This document shows positions 34,700-44,758 of a DNA stretch of 64,000 nt, piece by piece (positions within the stretch are counted from its first letter, which is position 1; each line of letters opens with the position of its first letter). This DNA comes from Agarophyton chilense. Lineage: Eukaryota; Rhodophyta; Florideophyceae; Gracilariales; Gracilariaceae. The stretch lies in assembly GCA_030374765.1 (NCBI GenBank), contig JARGXX010000012.1:124001-188000 (forward strand), in the 5' to 3' direction. A program made the translations under genes and the position numbers. Under the pieces are notes generated by a model, which saw only the letters and a list, made by a program, of their open reading frames with translations, was not told the origin of the DNA and did not search any database.

Positions 34700-35743
34700 A
34701 TGGATTGTTCTCCAGATCGCACCGTGATTTACAGGCCGACGAGTATGGAGTTCGGGTACCTAGTTCCCATCGATTTCCCGAATACAAGTTCATTGAGGAT
34801 CTTAAAACACTGCTCGTGGGGAAATGGTGGTCCTTTTCAATGCCTACTTCAATATGCAGGAGTGTTCTATAACTTTCTTCTCGAATTCAACGAGGATGAT
34901 AGTGAGAGCGCGGTGAATAGATCACTCCAGAAGATATATATCGGCTTAGCGAAAAAAGATTACGGAGTAATGGACGAGGGGGCTCGTGATTGTTTGGGAA
35001 TATTTCTGCCATTTCTCAGACAAGAATATGAACGCCGTTTGGCAAGCGGGCTAAACACAGATGCCTTGGACAATACTGGCGATCTCAAGTTCGTCAAAAT
35101 TCGTTTAACAAGCGTAAATGGATCGTTGCGTGTACAGGAGCATGAAAAAGAGTTAATCTACGATTTCGAAGCGGGCAAACCGATTGGGAATCCATTCCCG
35201 CACCTCCGATTGCTCAAAGATCCTCAAATTGAGCGTTTAGAAGAACTGGGGCCCCATATGTTTAAGGTGAGAATAAATGGGAAAGAGTGCTTTCTAAAGA
35301 AAGCATACTGTGCAGATCCTGATAGTTTTTTGCGAGAGTTTGAAATCCTGGCCAAGCTACCGTCTCATTCAAACGTGGTTAGTCTGTTCGGAGTGACAGA
35401 CGCCGGTGGAGGAAAGATTGATGGATTGGTCATAACGCCGTTTATCCATGGCACCAGTCTCGAAGAAACCACCATGGCGACGGCATCGCAGAAGGTGAAA
35501 TGGAAAAAGCAAATCTCAGATGCAATTCGCTTTCTGCATAGTTTTGAAGTTGTGTGGGGGGATGCTGCTCCGCAGAATATCATGATAGACGAAAAAGAAG
35601 ACAGGGCGATAATCATTGATTTTGGCGGAGGAATATCGAAGCCTTGGATTGATGATGACCTTTACGAAACGAAACAAGGAGATCTGCAGGGAGTTGGACG
35701 CCTCCATGACTACATTGACAGATTACAAGAAACCGAAGGTTAG
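34700..35743 (+). CDS. Atypical protein-kinase-like protein, 347 aa
   Basis: Residues 1-150 are unrecognised. Residues about 180-345 form a short protein-kinase fold: FLKKA with the ATP-binding Lys (200/201), EFEILAKL as helix C, PFIHGTSLEE as hinge, VVWGDAAPQNIMID (286-297) replacing the usual HRDxxxxN loop, and IIIDFGGG with DFG (307-309). The protein stops about 35 residues after DFG, so most of the C-terminal lobe is missing. The activation segment GDLQGVGRLHDYI suggests an aminoglycoside-kinase-like or fungal-type short kinase. The catalytic Asp (in GDAAPQN) and Mg-binding Asn are present, so activity is possible. The start at 34700 is the first ATG, but MEFGYLVP at 34745 is as good. The substrate is unknown. 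Confidence 0.6.
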   Translation: MDCSPDRTVIYRPTSMEFGYLVPIDFPNTSSLRILKHCSWGNGGPFQCLLQYAGVFYNFLLEFNEDDSESAVNRSLQKIYIGLAKKDYGVMDEGARDCLGIFLPFLRQEYERRLASGLNTDALDNTGDLKFVKIRLTSVNGSLRVQEHEKELIYDFEAGKPIGNPFPHLRLLKDPQIERLEELGPHMFKVRINGKECFLKKAYCADPDSFLREFEILAKLPSHSNVVSLFGVTDAGGGKIDGLVITPFIHGTSLEETTMATASQKVKWKKQISDAIRFLHSFEVVWGDAAPQNIMIDEKEDRAIIIDFGGGISKPWIDDDLYETKQGDLQGVGRLHDYIDRLQETEG

Positions 35744-36097
35744 ACGATTGTGAGCATACATTTCCAATACCAAATAGCGTCGTAGTGAACCAGCTTTAGT
35801 TCTATTTGACATAGTACCTTGTACCTAAACGCATACTCTATCGGAGACAACTCTGGTCCTGCTAGGCCCTTGCCCCGCAATAGACACATCGACTACAAAT
35901 CTAAACACAAACGACACCCTTGCCTTGCAGTAGATACATCGACTACAAATCTGAAGACACATGTGCCTCGTTCACGAAGGCTGTGGAGGCATTCCCGTAC
36001 ATGGATACTCTTTTCAATACCCCCCCAACTACATCGAGTTTTTGCCACTTGCTCCTCATGCCCCGGTGATTTCTCAGCTACGCCTCTGGTCAACAAC

Positions 36098-37015
36098 CTA
36101 TTTTCGTTCATGGCGCCTCTTGTGTGATTTTCTTTTCTGTGGAATACAAATAGACTTTTCGCATTCGGTGGCGGGTCCATTCCAGTTCACCATAGTTGTT
36201 ATAGACTTCGCACTTTTCTCTTCTACAGTTGGTGGCCTAACCATCTGAGTTCTCTCAACTTCATCCGTGAACTCGGTTCCGCCACTATTGAGCCAACGCA
36301 GTCCAATATTGTAGTCACCTTCCGTAATGTCAGGGCTTTCGGTACATGCAAGTTCTCTACAGCAATATGCGAACGCCTTCCAGCCTTCCGCATAGATCCA
36401 CATGCAAGGGGCGATATCTTCCCCCATTTCGTTTTGTTTCTTGACGTGCGTGTCGTAACCATTTTCAACTTTGTCCACCCAAAGCATTTCTCCAGGCCGT
36501 AAGTCGAAATGCTTGTGCCTCAGAATAAACGTAAACTTTTCGCTGTAAAAGAGTATGCTTTCTTCAAGTCCTGACGTGATTTCGTCGATATGATTCTGGG
36601 AATTGAAAACGGAAGCGACATCAGAATATGAGGACCCAATGGCTGTGTCCATGACTGTTCCAACTACAAAAGACCTTCGAACCATATAACTAGTGCGCAA
36701 AAGGAGTTTCACGGTCTTGTTTTGCATAGTCGGACTGTGGACAAGGCATCCTGGAGACAGCCACAGAATGTGTTCATCAAAACGCCTGACGAGCGGACTG
36801 CATGTGGCTCCGAAACTGTTCGATGGTTGAGGACGCACAGTCCCCGCAAAATGAAGAGCAACAACATCTTTCAATTGCTCAAGCAGTAGGCCAACCACTT
36901 TAACCAAATCCAACACACCTGTCCAACGGGCTTTTATTCGTTTTGTCGGTATTACAGGAAGCAAAGAACCATATAAACAGGCAAATAAACACCGCGAAAT
37001 AACAACGCGCACCAA
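36098..37015 (-). CDS. Hypothetical protein, 305 aa
   Basis: A clean open frame without a recognised domain. The N-terminus (MVRVVISRCLFACLYG) is hydrophobic and basic, and could be a signal or membrane anchor. The middle has alternating hydrophobic segments (MVRRSFVVGTVMDTAIG). The C-terminal third is hydrophilic and ends in a basic tail (KRKSHKRRHERK). A single Cys-Cys pair sits in FAYCCRELACTESP. It is convergent with the kinase-like gene. The basic tail could be a nuclear signal, but with the hydrophobic N-terminus the location is undecided. I make no functional call. Confidence 0.4.
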   Translation of the reverse strand: MVRVVISRCLFACLYGSLLPVIPTKRIKARWTGVLDLVKVVGLLLEQLKDVVALHFAGTVRPQPSNSFGATCSPLVRRFDEHILWLSPGCLVHSPTMQNKTVKLLLRTSYMVRRSFVVGTVMDTAIGSSYSDVASVFNSQNHIDEITSGLEESILFYSEKFTFILRHKHFDLRPGEMLWVDKVENGYDTHVKKQNEMGEDIAPCMWIYAEGWKAFAYCCRELACTESPDITEGDYNIGLRWLNSGGTEFTDEVERTQMVRPPTVEEKSAKSITTMVNWNGPATECEKSICIPQKRKSHKRRHERK

Positions 37016-37105
37016 TAAATCACAAGCTTAGCTCAATGATATCACGCATGCAGTGTACACGTAGCAAGCTCAATAAAGAGTCGCACGACGACCGTCGCAG
37101 CCTCT

Positions 37106-37810
37106 GTGACGACCATCGATTTCCTCTTGTCTCAGGTTATGGGCACCATTGCGCCCAAGCGCAAACGAACAACAAATCAAACATCGATCCGCGATCCGAG
37201 CATTGCTCTCGTGTCTCACGAACGTAGCCCCAGACTCACACAAGCCTTCTCACAATTAACGCCGCGCGAAAAGCGCCTTCACTTCCGCAACACCAACCAG
37301 ATTTCGTCTTCACTTTGGATCCAAACCAAAATCGAGTCAAGCGACATAACTCTCATCAACCCTATGGCGTCCCACTCTCACTCTGAAGCAGAGCTCTCTT
37401 CGTACCCTACCTTTCCTCATTCACCATGTCGGTTCACTGAAGAACTCATTGAGCTAACGAAGAAAAACTATTACCAGTGGGTTAAAATTCTAAAAGAGAT
37501 TCTCACTGACAACGACTATAGTCAGCTGATTAAATCCAATTTCAAAGCAGAAACTGCAGAAACCCTCAATCCTTTTGCCAGCCTCCGTCGTATAATCACG
37601 AAAAGTATTACCTAGGAGATGAACAGCACAATGGCTGATTCAACAATTTTCAGAAAGCAACCACACGAGATTGTTGCTACAATCAATCAAAAGTTGGGTA
37701 TCCAATCCACAAAAGACTACTACAGCCTGACGACTAAGTCTTTGAACTTCAAACGCACCGGAACTGTAGCCGAATACATTGATCACCACCTCAATATTCG
37801 ACCCGGGCAA
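37106..37810 (+). pseudogene. Copia gag fragment
   Basis: The plus frame includes FTEELIELTKKNYYQWVKIL, the Ty1/copia gag opening (LxxxNYxxWxxxL). After one in-frame TAG (37613-37615) it continues MADSTIFRKQPHEIVATI, then DYYSLTTKSLNFKRTGTV, up to about 37,810, where similarity to a gag ends abruptly. No zinc knuckle or pol follows. The break point probably marks the edge of the repeats that begin at about 37,930. Confidence 0.6.
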
Positions 37811-37929
37811 ATTGTAGGACAACGCTTAGAGTGGAGACACCACGAAGATGTTTGGGATCTTCTTCTCTTGAGAGACACGCCTCAAGCGGAGGAGACGCGT
37901 CCCAGCGGAGCACAGAAACAGAGCCACTT

Positions 37930-39960
37930 TTGAAAGGCACAACGGAGTCGGGTGGAAGACCGAGGCCAATCCGGCGGGATATACCTAGAGTGTTTAGGTG
38001 AGCACGGCACAGCCCGGGGTGTGACAAATCCTAGGCGGAGCGGTATCACGGCGATTGTCGGAAAAAGAGCGAGGAAACAATTGTATGAGGGGGGCCAGCG
38101 GGGTGAGTGAGGCGGCCACTCACGAGAGCCAAAAAGGAGAGCAAGAGGAAAACGGGGGCCAACCCCTATACAAGGGCGAGACTACGACAATTGTCGGCGA
38201 TAAAATATGAACCCACGGTGGTGGTAGCACTCTGGTCGACAGAGGGGTGGATGAACTAACGTGCAACGGGCGCTCACGCAGTATGCGGTGAAGACGCGCC
38301 GAAGGCGAAAAGTTCAGAGCCGAGACCCCCTCCTTTGGATCTCCCAGGAGGGTGTTTACTGGGAAGCAGTGCTCAACCTCCTAAGTAGTGTGGCGCGCGG
38401 CCCCTGACAGTGGGCGCGCGCCCGAAACATAGACACTAAATAGCGATAGCGTAGCTAAATAAATACTAAATAATACTAAATAATACTAACAATCAGGTAG
38501 AATCCGGGCCACGTGTGGCACGCCTCACACTCGAGCGTCGGCATCCGTGCAGTCCACGTGTTCCACCAATGTGCACCTCGGGTCCTAACCCGCCGTCGGC
38601 ACGCAATAGTGGTATAGCTTGTCATAGACCAAGCTATTCCTCAAGCGATCGAAATCTCTAAGTCCTGGGAAGAAACCCCCTTGAAGGCATTGCACTTCAT
38701 ATCCCCCTCCTTAGGTGACGAACACGCCGTCGACATGGCGGGCAGGAAACGGTCCAACCGATACTACGGCGCAGCCGGCGCAGGGAGCGACTCACGCAGG
38801 TGCGGTCGTCGATCTAGTGGCGGCGGCGTTGCCGGACGAACCGGAAGTTATCGAGGTTCCTGTAGGACAATGCCCCCAAAGGGGGAAACCCCACGAAGAC
38901 GTCCGGATCTTCCTCTCACGAGGTAACCGGCGCGGTAGAGCCCTCCCAGAGATCGGCGCGCAATGCCAGGTGTAAGCCGGAGCCGAACCGTCGCGACGGG
39001 CGCAGGGAGGCTGAAAGAAGCCGAGAATATCCGCCGAAGCGGTGCTTGCGTATCCTCTGAGGAGGCAAAACCCACGAGAGTGGCAAGCACGACAGGTGTC
39101 AGTGCGAGCCGCAAGAGCGGGAATTTCCCAATGAAGGGGAGGAAAAGGGAAGGAAAATGGGAACGGAGGCAAGAGGGCGAGGTTGACCACGAGTCGCAAG
39201 AGGGGACTCGGGAATAGCCGGCACTGCCGGGTGTAGCAAACCGTATACACGGGCGGAACCACGAAAGTGGGAATAGATACCCAACACACGAAGGCTGCTT
39301 GAACGTCCAAGGGGGTTGGGAAGCCATGCACCACGGGAAATCCCTCCGTAAGGAGTTGTATATCCGCGCAGGCGGTTCGACCCAGAGCCAAGATCTGGAA
39401 GACCAAGATCACCCTTGTTGGGGAGACTTTACTGGACCGGCGGCCACGAGGCCGGCGGCCTAAGTACTGTAGTCACCGTAGAATACAATAAATAAAGTCT
39501 ATCCTAAATAGCTAAATGTCCGTCTAACAAATGGGGCCAATCTGGCGGCCACGTGTCGCGCGGGCGCTGCAGCCACGTGTATGGCACCCGGTCCCGCCGG
39601 TGCATCACCGGCGTTCCGGTCATCGCCGTGAAACGGATTACTCCTACTCATAACGAGGTTGCACGCCGGAGGCTCCGGAAAAAACTTAAGTCCCCAAAAA
39701 CCTCCCTGGAGGACGTTTCTCTTCAGTTCCCATACGCCCAGAGGCGGGCGTGATCTCCCAGTTCCTTCGGGGTGTCGGACTGAACGCGCAAGCGGCGAGC
39801 GGCGACATTGGTACGATGAGAGACGCCCTCGTGGCAGGCCTGGCCGGCGGGAGTAACTCCGCTAGCGATCCGACTGGCGCGCACGGTAATCCGGGTTCTT
39901 TTAACTGATCCCTTGGGATCTTGGTTAGTATATCCCGCTGTGCGGTATTGTGTGCAGCAA
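37930..39960. repeat. Two diverged direct repeats, probably LTRs of gypsy elements
   Basis: Segments around 38,310-38,560 and 39,370-39,600 share order and wording: CAGAGCCGAGAC versus CAGAGCCAAGAT, GTGTTTACTGG versus GACTTTACTGG, CTAAATA-rich tracts, then GGCCACGTGT in both. The period is about 1.05 kb. They lie directly downstream of the gypsy chromodomain end (minus strand), so at least one may be that element's 3' LTR. Divergence is high. Exact borders could not be fixed. Confidence 0.4.
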
Positions 39961-40120
39961 CTTCGAAAATAGTAAACTGCTTCCGTCTATGACGCATTTG
40001 TTTTCTTTCTTCTCTTCCACTTCTTCTGAGTGTCCTTCTCCAGGTCTTCTGTACATCTTCTCCTTTTTCCAAGGGTCCTTATCCAGATCTTCTGTTCCTT
40101 TATCCCCATCGGGTGTCTTC

Positions 40121-40911
40121 TTATCCCACTTGGTCTCGGTCTATGGTAGCCGGCAAAGCCGTGACAGTACGACGATGATACTGTACCACCTTTGACCGAG
40201 GTAGGTGCTCTATCAGTTCGTCTGAATCCCATTCGGGGCCGTACCCGTACCAACGGACCAAGTATTGGATATACCCCTCTGGGTGGTAGGAGTGCTCCAG
40301 AATGCGTCCGACCACCAACTCTTGTCGGTACACTTCCCGGCCATCCCGTATGAAGGTGTCGCTAGTTCCAGGTGGTACCCGTCCTGAGCCAGGAGGTAGC
40401 GAAGTGATCACGCGTTGGGCGGCTTCGCTCCGGTCGGACCGTGTAGCGCGGGAGGCAGTCCTCGGCTGAGTGGAATGTCGACCCGACTTCGGCGGTTCAT
40501 CTTCCCCAAGTGCCTGGTTTGCTTCGGCGTTTCCCACTCCGGTTGGAGGGCCCACACCGGCGGGGAACCCGGGTGGTCGTTCCGCTAATCGGCGTGGTGA
40601 AGCTCGCTTCGGCGGTGAGATTCGCTGGGGCGGTGGCGCATTGTCGCACCTCTCTGTCCCACGGCGAGGTTCCGTGTAGTCACGTGAGGGTTCCAATGGC
40701 TGGCTGTCCGGCGTCGGCGCCGTGGATGTATCTGCCTCCTTGTGCGGGGTACCTGCCGGTGCGTCGTCCACTCGTACTGTATCAGGCTGCGGTGCGTCGA
40801 GCGCATTTGCATTCCGTGTTGCACGTGTGGTGACACCTCGGCGAGTGTTGGTGGCGTTATCCGCAGCTGCGTTCTGAGGTTTGGATAGCGACTGCGTCGA
40901 GTCTTCGTCAG
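40121..40911 (-). pseudogene. Gypsy pol C-terminus with chromodomain, split from its body
   Basis: The minus frame has a Pro-rich linker followed by a chromodomain: YRQELVVGRILEHSYHPEG, then IQYLVRWYGYGPEWDSDELI. This is the C-terminal end of a chromovirus-type gypsy integrase. Its upstream partner is not adjacent. The sequence stops at the CAG/TIR junction at 40,909-40,928, and the matching pol body resumes at 59,453. Reading across the junction after removal of the insert gives the right order (integrase linker, then chromodomain) but needs one extra base shift, so this gypsy copy also carried an indel. Confidence 0.75.
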
Positions 40912-40928
40912 TGTTCTCGGAATGCTAG
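40912..40928. repeat. Left terminal inverted repeat of the large transposon
   Basis: TGTTCTCGGAATGCTAG, preceded by CAG. The next about 65 bp inward align with the inverted right end of copy 1 at 21,833 (shared GTCAAAAA, GGACGAA, AAATG and TGAATT blocks in order). Confidence 0.8.
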
Positions 40929-41420
40929 TTCAGTGGTCAAAAAAGGACGAATTGAAATGACCGAAAAACCCGTGAATTTATCCAAATTTGGAGGTGTCAA
41001 TTGCCGAAAATATTTTCATTCGTTCATTAGTGCTAGTTTGTATGGGAAGGACAACTAGCACATATCTGCAGTTTTTCTAGTTTTGATGGAGGTAAAACTA
41101 GCGTGAATCTTTCTGTCGCCGCAGTTTAAAGGTAAAAGTAGAGAAGTGGTGCAGGAGCAGATTCAATCTTTGTGCGCTCTAGATTGACAGATTAGTACAA
41201 ACAACCGGTCCCAAAATGGACCTCAAAATAGAAATTGAACATTTAGTACCATCCATATCAATCGCAATAGAATCGCAGCCCGACCTGGCAGACCTCACGT
41301 GCCTTGCATTCTATATTATTCTCCACCGCCCTCCCCTGTCACGTGCCCTGTGTGCGCCATACTCTCTCTCCGTCTACGCCACCTACCAACTTCTTTCCCA
41401 CCACCTCTCCTCCCCCCACC

Positions 41421-44400
41421 ATGCCTTCCTGCTGCTTCAACGGTTGCTCCTTCTTCGCCCGAGAAATCCCCGCCCTCCAGCGGCAACAGAGAAGGTGCCC
41501 TCATCGCCTCTTCGCCAACAAGCGCTTCCTCTCCCCTGGCGGAAATGAACCCAACTTCCACCCCCGCACAAAACGCCACAAGTCCACCTCACAACTCCCC
41601 CCTCATCCTCCTCCCTCACATCGCCCTTCCGACAACGTCCCTCTCGCACACCATGACTCCTATCTCCAAGACCAGCTCTCTCTCTCCCTCCACACCCAGG
41701 ACGCCATCCACGTCGCCACTGCCCCTCTCGGTTCCCCCTCCTCTCTCGCTCTCTCCCCCCTCCCTCCTTCTACTCCCCCCCTCGACAACCCCCACCTGGA
41801 GAAAATGGTCCTCTACATCTCCTCCATCGCCTCAAAGCTTGGACAACGAAAGGCTGACGAACTCATCACTCTCCTTAATGATCCCCACTTCTCCGAATCA
41901 ACATTCCGGAACTCAGTCTCCTCCGCAAAGCAATGCCTCGAGCTCCATGCAGACCTCTTCCACCATAGAATCAGGTCCATTGGTTTCGCCCCCTCCACCA
42001 TCTTCGATCCCCACAAACGCTTCTCCGCAACCCTCTTCCAGAAAGACACAATCCATGTCCTCAAACAACAGCTCGCCCTCGCGCACTTCAAGAACACCTT
42101 TTTCCACCCCATCTCCCAAACATCCGCCTCCGGCTCCCCCGCCTTCGCACACCCCATGGCAGCCACCCTCGGCTCAAAAGTCGTCCCCGCACTCGAGACC
42201 GCCATGATGCAGTCCACAAAAGATAACATCGTCTGGCATCTCCCTCACTCCACCGGTATCGACTCCTTCATCGGCCTCGTCCAAATCTACTCCGACAAGT
42301 CCTCTACCTCTCTCAAATCTTCTTCCATCACCTCCTACCCCCTCCACATCACCCTTCTCAACTTCTCCGACTCTTTTCGCCGCAAATGCATCTCCGACAA
42401 TCTCACACTCCTCGGCTATCTTCCCAACTCCTCCACCCCAATCACTCCTTCTCCAGATGCAGATATCATCACTCATTTCTCCTCCATCTCCCGCAAAACA
42501 AAAATGGAACTCATACAGCAGACCATCTCCTCCCTCCTTCAACCTCTCTTCTCTTCCGCCCTCCCCGGTTTCCCCTTCCGCGACGCAGACGGCGTTCTTC
42601 GTCAATGCCACCCCATCATCGCCAGCTACTGCGCAGACATTCACGAGGCAAAGGATATTCTCGCCATCTCCCACGGCACCCGCCCCCAGCACCCCTGCCA
42701 CAGATGCTCTGTCCCTCGCTCACAACTCCACCAACACTCTCACGCCCATCCCCCTCACCCTTGCAGCCCGCAACAAACACTTCTCCCTCCTCAAGGACTC
42801 CGAAGCAGCTCTCCTCGCCCGCAAGCCAAGAGTCTCGCACAACTTCAAGGAACAAGCTCTCCAAGCACTCCACTCCCTCTCCCTCGAAAAATACCCCTCC
42901 CTCTTCGAGTCTTACCCCCTTTTCAACATCACCCCCCTCCTCACCCCATACAACATCTTCCCCTTCGAACCCCTCCACAACTTCCACCTCGGCGTTTCCA
43001 AACTCATCAAGCTCGCCGCCATCGAACGTCTCAGATCAGAATACCTCTTCACCACCATCAGCTCCACAAACTCCCGCCGTTCCTTCCACTCCGTCCGCAC
43101 CTCCACCCTCAAGCACTCCAACTTCATCCTCACCGCCATCGAAAATCATTCCCCAGCTACCGGCCTCCACATCGACTTCTCTACTTCCGAAAGCGGGCAG
43201 TCCCTCAACGGCTTCTACACAACTGACGGCGTCCGCGGCATGCTAGAAGCAAAAGACTACCGCGCCCTCGACATGGTCTTCCCCTTCATCGGCGCTTTCT
43301 TCGACCGCTGCTGTGACGAAGCCAATTCCGCTCCCATCACAACTGTCTTCTCCAAGTACACAGACCTCCTCCTCACCTCCATGTGCTACAACTCCGTCCC
43401 CGAATGGACCACTTCTCGTCTTGCCAAACTCGCCTCCCAAATCCATTCCTTCAAGCACAGAGCTGTCGATGTTCTCGGTCCATACCATACCTCCAACCTT
43501 GGCACCCTCGAATTCCACCTCCTCGATCACATCGTAGACGACATTAGACGCTTTGGGGGTCTCCACTTCAACGATGCAGGCATCTTCGAACAAGCCCATA
43601 CCCTCTTCAAAGCACATTACTCCCGAGCCTCCAAGCGCAGACCCACCGCGCACAACGAAACCATCCGTGCCATCGAACGCTCCGATGCCGTCAACAATTG
43701 GATTTCTCTCTCCGCTGATCCTTCCGTCACCTCATCCTCCCATGCCCCTCCTCCTCCCTTCCAAGCCCGCAAACCAGGTTTCGTCCGTGATGGCAAGCAC
43801 ACCTCCTTTTCCGATCTCATCACCGCTCACAAATTCCTTCGAGCAAACCCCCACTCAACAATCTCTTCCCTTCAGAACCTCTTCTCCCCAGACACTATCG
43901 CCATCATCTCACAGATTGGAACCCTCGCACTCCCCTCCTTCGTCACACTCACACTCGAAACACTAGCTCTCAACCAGGACTCCCCCACTCTCCGCCAAAC
44001 CCGTCTCACATTCGTCAATTCCGCATACGTCGTCGGCGGCTTCACCCCAACCCTAGACGACTACATCGCCGATCGAAACGAGCTCGCCGTCAAAGATCCC
44101 CCTCTCCCACTCATTCAACGTATCTTCGCTGCTCCCTCCTTCGGTCCCTCTAAAACCCCAAAGTTCTCCCACATCCTCGTTGCCGGTTCCAGCTTCTCCA
44201 ACCCCACTCCCACCGCCTGGTTCTGCAAGCTCAACTCTCTTCTTCGCTTCACCACCCCTTCTTCCCCTTCCACTCATAACGAGTTCGCCTTCGTTCAGTT
44301 CCTCGAACTCGTTCCACCCCAGGATCAAGTCGATGTCTCTCTCAATTGCATCTGCCTCCGATGGGCAACAGAACGACGAACAAAACCACACCGCCCACCC

Positions 44401-44671
44401 CCTTCCTATCTCAAACACTTCCAACTCCGACAACGTCTCCCCCTGGTTCGGCCTCGTACCATCCTCTTCCATTCTCGGCCCCGTTCATGTACTTCGCCAA
44501 AACTACCCCGCACCCCCCTTCACCCCTCGATTGCACTGGCGCTTCCATCGATTTTACCTCAACAGATTCTACCGAGACCCAACTGCCAAGCCCTACTTCT
44601 CCAACACCACCACTGGTGGCACAACACCACCACTGGGTGGCACCCATAATAATACCTCCCAAGGCACATGA
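41421..44671 (+). CDS. KDZ/Plavaka-like transposase, copy 2, two frameshifts
   Basis: The start CACCATG at 41421 gives MPSCCFNGCSFFAR and a Cys/His finger-like N-terminus, matched in copy 1. It is followed by a conserved helical block (MVLYISSIASKLGQRKADEL), the core with QIYSDKSSTSL (probable first catalytic Asp), DIHEAKDILAI, then CHRC. About one base is missing or added near 42,735. The frame from 42,735 continues with RKPRVSHNFKEQALQALHSL and FEPLHNFHLGVSKLIKL, like the D-x-LH...GV block of KDZ transposases. A second shift near 44,365 leads to the C-terminus RFHRFYLNRFYRDP, conserved in copy 1. The length would be near 1080 residues. Whether the shifts are real or sequence errors is undecided. 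The gene is convergent with the coiled-coil gene, 87 bp between stops. Confidence 0.75.
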
Positions 44672-44758
44672 TCCACTAAAATAGTCACCGCTGTTTTTCT
44701 TCCATAGCCGACCCCCATCTTGCTCCACCTCCTTACCCCCTTATCCCCCCGTACCTTA

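Noticed and set aside
42386..43246. Long alternative frames within the transposase gene
   Set aside because: Pro/Ser-rich shadows of the conserved frame caused by C-rich codons; only the frame shared with copy 1 is kept.
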